The notes under the pieces were generated by a model. It had not been told where the DNA came from. It saw nothing but the letters and a program-made list of their open reading frames with translations, and searched no databases. From the NCBI GenBank assembly GCA_019637335.1, contig JAHBVV010000001.1, forward strand, positions 248,001-312,000: 64,000 nucleotides of DNA, read 5' to 3'. This stretch comes from Candidatus Hydrogenedentota bacterium (GTDB taxonomy: Bacteria; Hydrogenedentota; Hydrogenedentia; Hydrogenedentales; JAEUWI01). The first letter of the stretch is position 1; every line of letters begins with the position of its first letter. Shown here piece after piece: positions 33,708 to 42,782 of the stretch. Both the position numbers and the translations under genes were made by a program.

Positions 33708-35656
33708 TGGCGGTGTTCATCGCGGAGAGAATGGACCGGGTCAGTGTGGTCGCCCTGAAGGATGACCTCGACGCCATCCTGCGCTCCACCGCCAGCCTTC
33801 GCATCCTGCACCCGGCGCTCGTGGAAGAAACCCATGCCTGGGCGGCCCAATTGGCGTCCCTCGGCAGCGAGCGCTCGGCCGACGAGTACGCAAAGCGCCA
33901 CCGGAGCGTCCAGCGCCTGGGCGAGCGCCTCGAGGCGGTCGCGACTCCGGAACGCGAGGGCACGGCCGAGCCGCTGCCCCTGGAGGACATTGATCGCCGG
34001 CTGGACCAGGTATCGGCGCGGGTGGCCCCGCTGCTGGAGCGCCGCGAGGAACTCGCCGGCCGCCTGAACAAACTCGCTTCGCTGTCCAACCAGATGGCGC
34101 TCCTGCTGCCACCGGGCGTGCCCCTGGGCGAACTCGTTCATTCCTCGTTTCTCCATACCGCCGTCGGCGCACTCCCGGCGGATCGCCTGCCCGCCCTCGC
34201 GATGGCGTTGTCGGGGATTCCGTCCGTGGTGCTGCCGTACCGTCAGGAAGCCGATCGCCAGCGCGTGCTGTGTATCGTGTTGCGCCGCGACGCCCGTACC
34301 CTTGAAGACGCCCTGCGCGATGCCGGATTCGAGCCGGCCCCCGGCCCGCCCGACCTGGCCCAGGTCTCCGCCGAATCGCTCCGCACGCTGGAGCGGGAGC
34401 GGGACGCCGCGGCGGACGAAATGGCGGGGCTACAGCGGGAGATTCACGAGGTTCGCGCCGCGGTCATGCCGGAATTGCGGGAACTGGCCACCGGCATCCA
34501 TGCCGCCCTTGTTTTGCTGCGCGTCGAATCCTTCTGCAAGGGCACGGACCGCACCTGCCTCTTTTCCGGCTGGACGCCCCACAGCCGCTCCGCGGAATTC
34601 GTTCAGGCGGTGCGGGATCGAACCGGGGGCCGCGCCGTCGTCGAGGTCATCCCGGCGGAATCCGTGGAGGCGCCGGAATCGCTCGATGTGCCGGTGCTGA
34701 TGGAGTTGCCGGCCTTCCTCAAGCCATTCCGCGCGCTTACCGAGGGCTTCGGCATCCCCGCCTATCACATGGTGGACCCGACGCTCTTCGTGGCAATCAC
34801 CTTTCTGATCATGTTCGGGATGATGTTCGGGGATGTGGGCCACGGCCTCGTGCTGCTGGCCGCGGGCGCAGCGCTACACGCCCGGCTTCCGCGCTTCTCG
34901 GATGCGGCCCGGCTCACCATCTACTGCGGGCTGTCGTCCATCGTCTTTGGCGTGCTCTATGGCAGCGTCTTCGGGCTGGAGGGGCTCATTCCAGCGCTCT
35001 GGCTGCGTCCGTTGGACAATATCGCGGCCCTCTTTGGCGCCGCCATCGCCTTTGGCGTCGTATTCATCAGCCTCGGCCTGGCGCTCAATATCGTTAACGC
35101 CATTCGGCGGCGCGCCTTTGTGCGCGAGTTTTTCGACGCTTCCGGTCCTCTCGCGGTCGTCGCCTATTGGGCGGGCGTGGGGCTGGTGGTCCGCGCCTCC
35201 TTCGAGAGCGCCCCGGTGTCCAGCCCGATTCTGGCCGTGCTCCTGGTGGCGCCCCTCGCCCTGCTTTTCGCCCGCGGTCCCGTGCTGCGGCTGCTGGGCC
35301 GCCAGGATCGGGCCTTCCCGGAGGGCCTGGGCGTATACGTCATGGAAGGCGCGGTGGAAATCCTGGAGGTGCTGATGGGCTTTGTCGCAAACACCGTGTC
35401 CTTCATCCGGGTCGCCGCCTTTGGCCTGGCCCATGCCGCGCTTTTCCTCGCGGTATTCGGAATTGCGGACACCCTTTCCGGGAGCGCGTTCGGCGGCCCC
35501 CTCTCCATACTCGTCCTGCTGCTGGGCAATGCCGTCATTATTCTGCTGGAAGGGCTGGTCGTCGTAATTCAGGCCCTGCGCCTCGAGTACTACGAGTTTT
35601 TTGGGAAATTCTTCAAGGAAACCGGGACCAGGTTCGACCCCGTCGGCTTTTCATAG
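33704..35656 (+). CDS. atpI: A/V-type ATPase subunit I (stator membrane subunit)
   Basis: A 650-residue protein. ATG 33704 overlaps the preceding stop (ATGA), which decides against the longer frame. Residues 1-350 form a cytoplasmic coiled-coil arm that meets the H-E stalks. Residues about 355-640 hold roughly seven or eight membrane helices that carry the ion half-channels. The conserved region FGMMFGDVGHGLVLL begins the membrane part, and VSFIRVAAFGLAHAALFLAVF contains the essential-arginine helix. Length and layout are normal for bacterial V-type enzymes. Confidence 0.92.
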   Translation: MMAVFIAERMDRVSVVALKDDLDAILRSTASLRILHPALVEETHAWAAQLASLGSERSADEYAKRHRSVQRLGERLEAVATPEREGTAEPLPLEDIDRRLDQVSARVAPLLERREELAGRLNKLASLSNQMALLLPPGVPLGELVHSSFLHTAVGALPADRLPALAMALSGIPSVVLPYRQEADRQRVLCIVLRRDARTLEDALRDAGFEPAPGPPDLAQVSAESLRTLERERDAAADEMAGLQREIHEVRAAVMPELRELATGIHAALVLLRVESFCKGTDRTCLFSGWTPHSRSAEFVQAVRDRTGGRAVVEVIPAESVEAPESLDVPVLMELPAFLKPFRALTEGFGIPAYHMVDPTLFVAITFLIMFGMMFGDVGHGLVLLAAGAALHARLPRFSDAARLTIYCGLSSIVFGVLYGSVFGLEGLIPALWLRPLDNIAALFGAAIAFGVVFISLGLALNIVNAIRRRAFVREFFDASGPLAVVAYWAGVGLVVRASFESAPVSSPILAVLLVAPLALLFARGPVLRLLGRQDRAFPEGLGVYVMEGAVEILEVLMGFVANTVSFIRVAAFGLAHAALFLAVFGIADTLSGSAFGGPLSILVLLLGNAVIILLEGLVVVIQALRLEYYEFFGKFFKETGTRFDPVGFS

Positions 35657-35691
35657 CCTTCGGCGCCAGGTTAAACGGAAAGGTTTGCACC

Positions 35692-36039
35692 ATGTTTATC
35701 GAGAGATTGCCCGCGCCGCGCCGCGCCGCGTTGTTGCTGCTGCTAGTGACCTTCGCCGCGCCGATCCTCATCACGGCCACCGTGGCGGCCCAGACGGACA
35801 CGGGCGCCGTACAGGTCAACCCCGAGATGGCGAAATGGGCCTTCCTGTCCGCCGCCCTGGTGACCGGCGCCTCCTGCATCGGCGCGGGCGTCGCCGTGGC
35901 CTATGTGGGCGCCGCGGCCGTGGCGGCCCTCGCCGAAAAGCCACAGCTCGCCGGGCGCGCCCTGATTTTCGTGGGCCTGGCGGAAGGTATCGCCATCTAC
36001 GGCCTGATCATCGCGATCATGATTCTCGGCAAGGTATGA
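35692..36039 (+). CDS. atpK: A/V-type ATPase subunit K (c-ring proteolipid)
   Basis: A 115-residue proteolipid: an N-terminal signal-like helix (about 10-32) followed by a single helical hairpin (48-78 and 88-112). The ion-binding carboxylate is Glu98 in FVGLAEGIAIYGLI. It forms the rotating membrane ring. The single hairpin differs from the duplicated NtpK of Enterococcus. I do not see enough of the ligand set to say Na+ or H+. ATG 35692 has GGAAAGG about nine bases upstream. Confidence 0.92.
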   Translation: MFIERLPAPRRAALLLLLVTFAAPILITATVAAQTDTGAVQVNPEMAKWAFLSAALVTGASCIGAGVAVAYVGAAAVAALAEKPQLAGRALIFVGLAEGIAIYGLIIAIMILGKV

Positions 36040-36042
36040 GCC

Positions 36043-36348
36043 ATGCGCCTGCACATCATTGGCGACCCGGAATCCGTGCTCGGATTCCGGCTCGCGGGAA
36101 TCAACGGCACGGTCGCCGCGGACCGCGCGTCGGCCCTGGAAGCCCTGAAATCGGTCCTCGATCGCCGGGACACGGGAATTCTGTTTATTACCGAGGGCGT
36201 GGCCGCGCAGGTTCGCGAAACGGTGGAGCGCCATCTGTACGGCACGGGATTTCCTCTGCTCCTCGAAATTCCCGACGCATCCGGACCCCGCGCGGATCGG
36301 CCGCCCATCGAAGATGTCGTCCGCAGGGCCGTGGGAATTCAGCTATGA
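36043..36348 (+). CDS. atpF: A/V-type ATPase subunit F
   Basis: A 101-residue central-stalk subunit with the usual Rossmann-like N-terminus MRLHIIGDPESVLGFRLAGI and the conserved DTGILFITEGVA segment. It modulates the A3B3 head. It starts three bases after the subunit K stop and overlaps the subunit E start by four bases. Confidence 0.9.
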   Translation: MRLHIIGDPESVLGFRLAGINGTVAADRASALEALKSVLDRRDTGILFITEGVAAQVRETVERHLYGTGFPLLLEIPDASGPRADRPPIEDVVRRAVGIQL

Positions 36349-36995
36349 GCGACCAAACGGCGCAAAAACCCGATTCGGAGATCGTCCGCAGCATCCTCGA
36401 CGCCGCGGATGCCGAAGTGGCGCATATCCTGGAGGCCGCCCGCGCGGAAGCCGAGGCGGAGCGCCAGCGCGTGCGGGAAGAAGTGGAGGAAATCAGGAAG
36501 CGGATCCTGGGGGCCGCGGAGGAGGAGGCCGGGCGGTTTCGCACGCGCGAACTGGCCACCGCCGCGGTGGAAGCGCGCCGCATGTTGCTCTGGGCGCGCG
36601 AAGAGCACGTGTCCGCCACCCTGGCGCGTATCGAGGCGGACTTGCGGACTATACCGAGTGACCCGGATCGCTATCGCGAAAGCCTCGCTGCCCTGGCGGC
36701 GGAGGCTGCGCTCGGCGCGGGCGGGGTGCGGGTGCATCTGAAGCTGGCGGAGCGCGACCGGGCCCTGGTCGACGAGGCCTTTGCGGCGCGGGTGAAGGCC
36801 GCCGTGCGCGCCCGTGGCGGCGGGGACGTGGACCTGGAACTGGAATTCGACAGCGCCATCACGGACGGCGGATGCATCGCGTCGGACCCGGAGGGACGCA
36901 TCGTGTACGACAACACCTACATGCGCCGCCTGGAGCGCGAACGCCGGAACCTGCGCAGGGCCATTCTGCGGGAAATCGAGAGCGGCCATGAGTGA
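36345..36995 (+). CDS. atpE: A/V-type ATPase subunit E (peripheral stalk)
   Basis: A 216-residue stalk subunit. A long charged coiled coil (about 10-105) leads to a globular head (about 110-215) that binds the catalytic hexamer, with DLELEFDSAITDGGCIA near the end. ATG 36345 overlaps the F stop; the larger open frame begins inside the K gene and is not used. It pairs with the H/G subunit. Confidence 0.88.
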   Translation: MSDQTAQKPDSEIVRSILDAADAEVAHILEAARAEAEAERQRVREEVEEIRKRILGAAEEEAGRFRTRELATAAVEARRMLLWAREEHVSATLARIEADLRTIPSDPDRYRESLAALAAEAALGAGGVRVHLKLAERDRALVDEAFAARVKAAVRARGGGDVDLELEFDSAITDGGCIASDPEGRIVYDNTYMRRLERERRNLRRAILREIESGHE

Positions 36996-38757
36996 ACGCG
37001 TACTGGGACGAGTACACCGGGTCATTGGCCCGGTTGTGGAAGCCGCCGGCGCCACCGACGTGGAGATGATGGAACTCGTCTATGTCGGCGCGGAGCGGCT
37101 GGTGGGCGAGGTCGTGCGCATCAAGACGGACCGGGCATGGATCCAGGTCTACGAGGACACCACGGGCCTGCGCCCGGGCGCACTGGTATACGGCAGCGGC
37201 GAACCCCTGTCGGTGGAATTGGGACCTGGGCTGATCGGCGGCATCTACGACGGCGTACAGCGTCCCCTCGACGTGCTTCGTCAGCAGACGGGCGATTTCG
37301 TGTCCCGGGGTGTCCATGCGCCCGCACTCGATCGCGAACGCCGCTGGGACTTTACACCGGCGGTGGCGGCGCCATGCGCAGCCTCGGGCGGCATGATCAT
37401 TGGCGTCGTGCGCGAAACCCCCCTCATTGAACACCGGATTATGCTTCCGCTATCCGTCTCCGGGGAACTCGTCTGGATCGCGCCCCCCGGCGCCTACACG
37501 GTGGACGACGAAGTTGCCAAAGTCCGCGGGCCGGAAGGCGAAATCGCCTGCGGGATGCGCCAGAAATGGCCCGTGCGCCGCGGGCGGCCCTACCGCGACC
37601 GCCTCCCGGATACACAGCCCCTCGTGACGGGGCAGCGCGTCCTCGACACCCTCTTTCCGGTGGCCCGCGGCGGGACGGTCGTGGTTCCCGGGGGCTTCGG
37701 GACCGGCAAGACCATGCTCCAGCACGCCCTCGCGAAATGGTGCGACGCGGATATCGTCGTCTACATCGGCTGCGGGGAGCGCGGCAATGAAATGACGGGC
37801 GTGCTGACGGATTTCCCCAAATTGGTGGATCCCCGCACCGGGCGGCCGCTCATGGAGCGCACGATCCTCGTCGCCAATACCTCCAACATGCCCGTGGCCG
37901 CGCGCGAGGCGAGCATCTACACCGGCATCACCATCGCCGAGTACTACCGCGATATGGGCTATCACATTGCGGTCATGGCGGATTCCACCTCGCGGTGGGC
38001 CGAGGCCCTGCGCGAACTCTCCGGCCGCATGGAGGAAATGCCGGCCGACGAGGGCTTCCCCGCCTACCTGCCCAGCCGCCTGGCGGAGTTCTACGAGCGG
38101 GCCGGCGCGGTCCACACCCTCGCGGGCGCGGAGGCGTCCATCACCACCATCGGCGCCGTCTCGCCGCCGGGAGGGGACTTCTCCGAGCCGGTTACCCGGC
38201 ACACGAAGCGCTTCGTGCGGACCCTCTGGGCGCTGGACCGGCAACTCGCCAACGCCCGCCACTATCCGGCGGTAAGCTGGCTGGAGAGCTACAGCGAGTA
38301 CACGGAGGACGTGGCCGCCTGGTGGGACGAGGAAACCCACGGGGAATGGCGGAGCTTGCGCGCGGAAGCCATCGCGATCATGCAGCGCGAAGAGCGTTTG
38401 CAGCGCGTGGTGAAGCTCGTCGGGGCGGATGTCCTCCCGGACAGCCAGCGCCTCATTCTCGATGCCGCCGCCATGTTCAAAAATGCCTTTCTCCAGCAGA
38501 ACGCCTACGACAAGGTGGACGCGTTCTGTGAAGCGGGCAAACAGTACCGGATGCTGAAGATTATTCTTACCTACTACCGGCTGGCCGCCGACGCCATCAA
38601 GAACGGAGCCCTGCTGGCCGAAGTGCGGCGCGCGCCGGTGGTGCGCGACATCATGCAAATGAAATACGAATGCGCCAACGAGGATTTGGAGAAGTTGGAG
38701 GCGATCGGCCGGCGCGTCGAGGAGTCGCTCCATGAAATCAACGCCGCGCGCGCCTGA
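36988..38757 (+). CDS. atpA: A/V-type ATPase catalytic subunit A
   Basis: A 589-residue catalytic subunit. The P-loop is GGFGTGKT (235-242). The A-specific non-homologous region (about 115-190) and the [16 protein letters not shown] and [14 protein letters not shown] blocks are intact. It hydrolyses or makes ATP at the A/B interface. The ATG at 36988 overlaps the end of the E gene by eight bases. The end overlaps the B gene by 26 bases, an unusually long overlap within this tight operon. Confidence 0.97.
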   Translation: MSERVLGRVHRVIGPVVEAAGATDVEMMELVYVGAERLVGEVVRIKTDRAWIQVYEDTTGLRPGALVYGSGEPLSVELGPGLIGGIYDGVQRPLDVLRQQTGDFVSRGVHAPALDRERRWDFTPAVAAPCAASGGMIIGVVRETPLIEHRIMLPLSVSGELVWIAPPGAYTVDDEVAKVRGPEGEIACGMRQKWPVRRGRPYRDRLPDTQPLVTGQRVLDTLFPVARGGTVVVPGGFGTGKTMLQHALAKWCDADIVVYIGCGERGNEMTGVLTDFPKLVDPRTGRPLMERTILVANTSNMPVAAREASIYTGITIAEYYRDMGYHIAVMADSTSRWAEALRELSGRMEEMPADEGFPAYLPSRLAEFYERAGAVHTLAGAEASITTIGAVSPPGGDFSEPVTRHTKRFVRTLWALDRQLANARHYPAVSWLESYSEYTEDVAAWWDEETHGEWRSLRAEAIAIMQREERLQRVVKLVGADVLPDSQRLILDAAAMFKNAFLQQNAYDKVDAFCEAGKQYRMLKIILTYYRLAADAIKNGALLAEVRRAPVVRDIMQMKYECANEDLEKLEAIGRRVEESLHEINAARA

Positions 38758-40147
38758 TCCCGCCATACTGAAGCTGCTCGACGGGCGCGAGTATCGGGGT
38801 ATCGAGGAGGTCTCCGGGCCGATCCTGGCGATCCGGGGGATCCACCCCGCCGGTTACAACGAACTCGTCGAAATCGTCGACGGGCAGGGCGGTTCCCGTA
38901 TGGGCATGACGCTGGAAGTATCCGGCGGCGCCGCGGTGGTCCAGGTCTTCGAGGGCACCGAGCGCCTGAAACTCGGCGACACGCGCGTGCGCTTTCGGGG
39001 GGAACCGCTCACCGTCGAAGTCTCCCGGGACCTGCTGGGGCGCGTATTCGACGGCCTCGGACGCCCGATTGACAGCGGGCCGGATCCCATCGGCGAGCCG
39101 CGCGATGTGAACGGGATGCCCGTCAACCCCACGGCGCGTGATTACCCGAGAAAGTTCATCCAGACCGGCCTGTCCGCCATTGACGGCATGAACACCCTCG
39201 TGCGCGGTCAGAAACTGCCCATCTTCTCCGGGAGCGGCCTGCCGCACCGTCAGACCGTCGCGCAGATCGCGCGCCAGGCCCGGGTAGTGGACGAAGACGT
39301 GGACTTTGCCGTCGTATTTGCCGGCATGGGCATCAAGCGCGACGAGGCGATGTACTATGTCCGCAACTTTGAAGAATCCGGCGCGATGGAGCGGGTGGTC
39401 GCCTTGCTCAGCATGGCCGATGCGCCGTCGGTCGAACGCCTTATCACCCCGAGGGCGGCCCTCACCATCGCCGAGTACCTGGCCTTCGACCTGGGCATGC
39501 ACGTGCTCGTCATCCTGACGGACATGACCAACTACTGCGAAGCGCTTCGGGAAATCTCCACCCAGCGAAACGAGATTCCAAGCCGAAAGGGCTATCCCGG
39601 CTACCTGTACAGCGACCTCGCCTCCATCTACGAGCGCGCCGGCATGATCATCGGGCGTTCCGGCTCCATTACACAGGTCCCGGTCGTCAGTATGCCCAAC
39701 GACGACATCTCCCACCCCGTTCCGGACCTCTCCGGCTATATCACGGAGGGCCAGATCGTGCTCGACCGCGAACTGGATCAGCGCGGGATTTACCCCCCCA
39801 TTGCCGGGCTCCCGTCCCTTTCGCGCCTGATGAAGGACGGTATCGGCGACGGCATGACGCGCGGCGACCATGCCCACCTCGCCAGCCAGCTCTTCGCCGC
39901 CTACGCACAGGTCAAGGACATCCGCGCCCTCGCCTCCGTCATCGGCGAGGAGGAATTGACACCCCTGGATCACACCTACCTCGAATTCGGCGAGGCCTTT
40001 GAGCGCCGATTCCTCAGCCAGCGACCCGATGAGAATCGCAGCGTCGCCGAGACGCTGGATCTCGGCTGGAACGTGCTCTCGATCCTGCCACGCGAGGAGC
40101 TGCACCGGATCACCGAGGAAGAAATCCGCAAGTATTACGGGAGGTGA
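38732..40147 (+). CDS. atpB: A/V-type ATPase regulatory subunit B
   Basis: A 471-residue non-catalytic nucleotide-binding subunit. The degenerate P-loop position reads [12 protein letters not shown] in place of GxxxxGK, as is normal for B. Family blocks [22 protein letters not shown] (part), [23 protein letters not shown] (part) and FERRFLSQ are present. It starts inside the A gene and ends one base before subunit D. Confidence 0.97.
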   Translation: MKSTPRAPDPAILKLLDGREYRGIEEVSGPILAIRGIHPAGYNELVEIVDGQGGSRMGMTLEVSGGAAVVQVFEGTERLKLGDTRVRFRGEPLTVEVSRDLLGRVFDGLGRPIDSGPDPIGEPRDVNGMPVNPTARDYPRKFIQTGLSAIDGMNTLVRGQKLPIFSGSGLPHRQTVAQIARQARVVDEDVDFAVVFAGMGIKRDEAMYYVRNFEESGAMERVVALLSMADAPSVERLITPRAALTIAEYLAFDLGMHVLVILTDMTNYCEALREISTQRNEIPSRKGYPGYLYSDLASIYERAGMIIGRSGSITQVPVVSMPNDDISHPVPDLSGYITEGQIVLDRELDQRGIYPPIAGLPSLSRLMKDGIGDGMTRGDHAHLASQLFAAYAQVKDIRALASVIGEEELTPLDHTYLEFGEAFERRFLSQRPDENRSVAETLDLGWNVLSILPREELHRITEEEIRKYYGR

Positions 40148-40148
40148 C

Positions 40149-40781
40149 ATGGCCCGCTACGAAGTCGCGCCGACGCGCACGAATCTCGCCCGGATCAAGT
40201 CGGATCTGGCCTTTGCGCGGGAAGGCTACGAACTGCTGGAACAAAAGCGCGAGATACTCGTCATGGAGCTCAAGCGCTTCACCGCCCGCGCCATCGACGC
40301 CCAGGCCAAGGCCGACGCCGAACTTGCCCGGGCCCACGCGGCCCTCCGGGAGGCCCTCCTCGCAAGTGGCGTTTCGGCGGGAGCGACCGCCGCCAGCGCG
40401 GTGGGCGCCCTGGCCGGCGTAACACTCCGGGAACGCCACGTCATGGGCGTGTCGGTGCCGGCCGTCTCCCTGGCGGTACAGGACAGTCCGCCGTACTACG
40501 GCCCCGTGCAGTCTTCCGCCTGGACCGATGAGGCCGCCGCCCGATTCAAGACCGCCCTGCACCTGCTCGCCGAGCTGGCCGAGACCCGCATCTCCGTATT
40601 GCGGCTCGCCCGCGAAATTCAGAAGACCATCCGGCGCGTCAACGCCCTGGAAAAAATACTTATACCGGACTACGAAGCGTCCAGGCGCTATGTCGAGGAC
40701 GCCCTCGAGGAATCGGACCGGGACGCGCTGTTTGCGCTCAAACGTATCAAGGAGCGGCTCGAAGCGCTGGGAGATGGATGA
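40149..40781 (+). CDS. atpD: A/V-type ATPase subunit D (rotor axle)
   Basis: A 210-residue central axle: two long antiparallel helices (about 5-75 and 130-208) around a short variable head. The conserved N-terminus VAPTRTNLARIKSDLAFA and the C-terminal KTIRRVNALEKILIPDYE block identify it. The GGAGGTGAC just upstream of ATG 40149 is a good ribosome site. Its stop overlaps the Usp start by four bases. Confidence 0.95.
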   Translation: MARYEVAPTRTNLARIKSDLAFAREGYELLEQKREILVMELKRFTARAIDAQAKADAELARAHAALREALLASGVSAGATAASAVGALAGVTLRERHVMGVSVPAVSLAVQDSPPYYGPVQSSAWTDEAAARFKTALHLLAELAETRISVLRLAREIQKTIRRVNALEKILIPDYEASRRYVEDALEESDRDALFALKRIKERLEALGDG

Positions 40782-41275
40782 TGATACCCCCGATTCGCCC
40801 GCTGGAGCGCATTCTGCTCCACGTGGATGCGGCCGACGAAAACGCCACCGCCACCCGATATGCCGTTGCCCTCGCGGAGGCCTGCGGCGCCCAACTGCAC
40901 GCGGTCTATGTGGTGGATGAAAAGCTGCTCGGCGATCTCAGCCGCGCAAAAATCTTTCTCGACGAGGAAGTCGGCGACCTGAGCCGCGATCTCGAAGAGG
41001 ACGGCCGGAAGTACCTGCGGGCCGCCGAACGCATCGCCCGGCAACATAACGTGGACCTCACCGGGCGACTGCGCCGCGGAATCCCCCACCGCGAGGTGGT
41101 GGACGAAGCCATACACATCAAGGCGAGCATCATTGTCCTCGGCGACATCGCGATCCCCCTGAGCGTGCGGGACGCCTTCGGCAATGAATTTGAGATGATC
41201 CTCTGGACCGCCCCGTGTCCCGTGCTCGTCGTGAAGGGACCCGCCGCCGAGGAACTGCTGCGCTGTTACGACTGA
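40778..41275 (+). CDS. Universal stress protein (UspA family) in the ATPase operon
   Basis: A 165-residue UspA-fold protein beginning ERILLHVDAADENATATRYAVALAEACGAQ (split at about residues 10-39) and ending TAPCPVLVVKG. The usual ATP-binding loop G-x2-G-x9-G is altered to GDIAIPLSVRDAFGN, so nucleotide binding is uncertain. The ATG overlaps the subunit D stop (ATGA at 40778). It is therefore made with the ATPase and may tune it to stress or energy state; that is inference. Confidence 0.82.
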   Translation: MMIPPIRPLERILLHVDAADENATATRYAVALAEACGAQLHAVYVVDEKLLGDLSRAKIFLDEEVGDLSRDLEEDGRKYLRAAERIARQHNVDLTGRLRRGIPHREVVDEAIHIKASIIVLGDIAIPLSVRDAFGNEFEMILWTAPCPVLVVKGPAAEELLRCYD

Positions 41276-41302
41276 CGGCGCCGGAACAAGGGAGCGCATC
41301 GA

Positions 41303-41779
41303 ATGGAACTGCACAAGACCCTCACAGAAAACGCGATCTGGATCGGCGTCGCGGACATGACCAAATGGCAGGTGCTCGAAGATCTCGTCGGGCGCCTGCC
41401 CACACCCCCCGGCGCGCGCCCCCCCGTGCTCGCCGCCGTGCTCGATCGCGAGCACCGGAGCAGCACAGGCGTAGGCGGCGGCATCGCCATACCCCACGCG
41501 CGCACCAGCCACGTCTCCACCCTCTCCATCGCCCTCGCCATCTCCCGCAACGGATTCGACTTCGAATCCCTCGACGGAAGGCCCTGTCACCTCGTTTTTC
41601 TCGTGGTCGCGCCCCCCGACGCCTCCACCCGCTACCTCGACGCCCTCGCCTCCATCGCAAGCCTCGCCGTGAATCCCGGACACGTGGCCAGCCTCATCCA
41701 ATGCGCCACGCCAGCGGAAGCCCTCAGCCTGCTCGAAACCGTCAACGGCAAGCGACACACCGCCGCGTCCACACCGTAA
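41303..41779 (+). CDS. PTS EIIA-Ntr-like (PtsN-type) regulatory protein
   Basis: A 158-residue protein of the PTS EIIA type 2 fold. The phosphorylatable histidine is His65 in GVGGGIAIPHARTSHV. Residues about 5-145 cover the whole domain. There are no EIIB or EIIC parts, so it is regulatory, like PtsN, which in proteobacteria reports nitrogen or potassium status. It follows the Usp gene by 27 bases and is the last member of the ATPase operon. Confidence 0.85.
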   Translation: MELHKTLTENAIWIGVADMTKWQVLEDLVGRLPTPPGARPPVLAAVLDREHRSSTGVGGGIAIPHARTSHVSTLSIALAISRNGFDFESLDGRPCHLVFLVVAPPDASTRYLDALASIASLAVNPGHVASLIQCATPAEALSLLETVNGKRHTAASTP

Positions 41780-41959
41780 CCAGGCCCCGGCGCACCTTCG
41801 TCCTGTCCGCGATCTCCTCGGCATGGCGACACGTCCCGGCATTTTCGGGTGACCGGATCTCCGCGCGTATGTTAGGATCGGGTTGAGAGCAGTTTTGGCG
41901 CCCGCGCTTCATTTGGGGCGCGGGCAGTAAACACGTAAGCGTGACTGGAGGTAGGGCAT

Positions 41960-42688
41960 ATGGCAACGATTCGGGTAACTGGGGTGCAGATGGCGGTGGA
42001 AAAGAAGAAAAGCGAAAACCTGCCCAGAATCCTGGACACGATCGGCCGCAGCGACTGCGACTTCATCCTGTTTCCGGAAATGAGCCTCACCGGCTACAAC
42101 AACGATTTCAGCGACTCGCGAACCCTCGAGGCCTGGCAGCAGATCGCCACCGCCTGCCGCCAGTCCTACGTGACCGCGATTGTCGGCACCGGCGCCCGCA
42201 CCGACGGCCACGCCTTCATTCAATCCCGCATCTTCTCCGACGACGGCGCCGTGCTCGGCACGCAGGAGAAGCTCGTACCCACGGAGAAGGACCGCGAGTG
42301 GTGCCGCCCCGGGGACGAGTTGCGGGTCTTCGAGTACAACGGCCTCGACTTCGGCTGCCTCATCGGCAATGACCTCTGGGTCGCCCCCGGCTTTGGCCCC
42401 TACCCGGACCGCCGCCTGTCCTACCAGCTCGGCCAGAAGGGCGCCCGCGTTATCTTCTTCAGCGCCAACTCCGGCTCGGATCCCGCCTACGCGGAATACC
42501 ACAACGCCAACCTGCTGCTCCGCGCGCGGGAAAGCGGCTGCTACATCTTCGCGGTGAACGCGGCCAGCAAGAACGGTCCCGCCAACGCGCCGAGCGGGGT
42601 CGTGTCGCCCCAGGGCGAGTGGCTGACGCGCTGCAAGCTCGAAGGCGAGGATGCCTTCACCTTCGAATTCGACCCCGAAACCCTGTAA
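41960..42688 (+). CDS. Carbon-nitrogen hydrolase (nitrilase superfamily) lacking the usual nucleophile
   Basis: A 242-residue nitrilase-superfamily protein. The catalytic Glu40 (LFPEMSLTG) and Lys104 (TQEKLVPTE) are in place. Where the family has ICxD, the sequence is LIGND, so the cysteine nucleophile is Gly136. A nearby Cys133 (FGCLIG) is three residues early. The rest of the fold looks complete, with GARVIFFSAN and a C-terminal SPQGEWLTRC. It may be a pseudoenzyme, or use another residue. It is monocistronic with a perfect terminator. An inverted repeat (GCCCGCGC with GCGCGGGC, about 41900-41929) lies upstream. Confidence 0.85.
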   Translation: MATIRVTGVQMAVEKKKSENLPRILDTIGRSDCDFILFPEMSLTGYNNDFSDSRTLEAWQQIATACRQSYVTAIVGTGARTDGHAFIQSRIFSDDGAVLGTQEKLVPTEKDREWCRPGDELRVFEYNGLDFGCLIGNDLWVAPGFGPYPDRRLSYQLGQKGARVIFFSANSGSDPAYAEYHNANLLLRARESGCYIFAVNAASKNGPANAPSGVVSPQGEWLTRCKLEGEDAFTFEFDPETL

Positions 42689-42701
42689 TTTCAAGCCGCA
42701 T

Positions 42702-42737
42702 CCCCGCGGGCGAACGCGCCCGCGGGGGTGTTTTTTT
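42702..42737 (+). terminator. Rho-independent terminator of the nitrilase-like gene
   Basis: CCCCGCGGGCG and CGCCCGCGGGG form a perfect 11-bp stem with an AACG loop, followed by GTG and seven T. Confidence 0.95.
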
Positions 42738-42782
42738 CGGGCGGCCCGCCCCGCCGCGCAGCGCCAGGACCCCAGCCACGCC

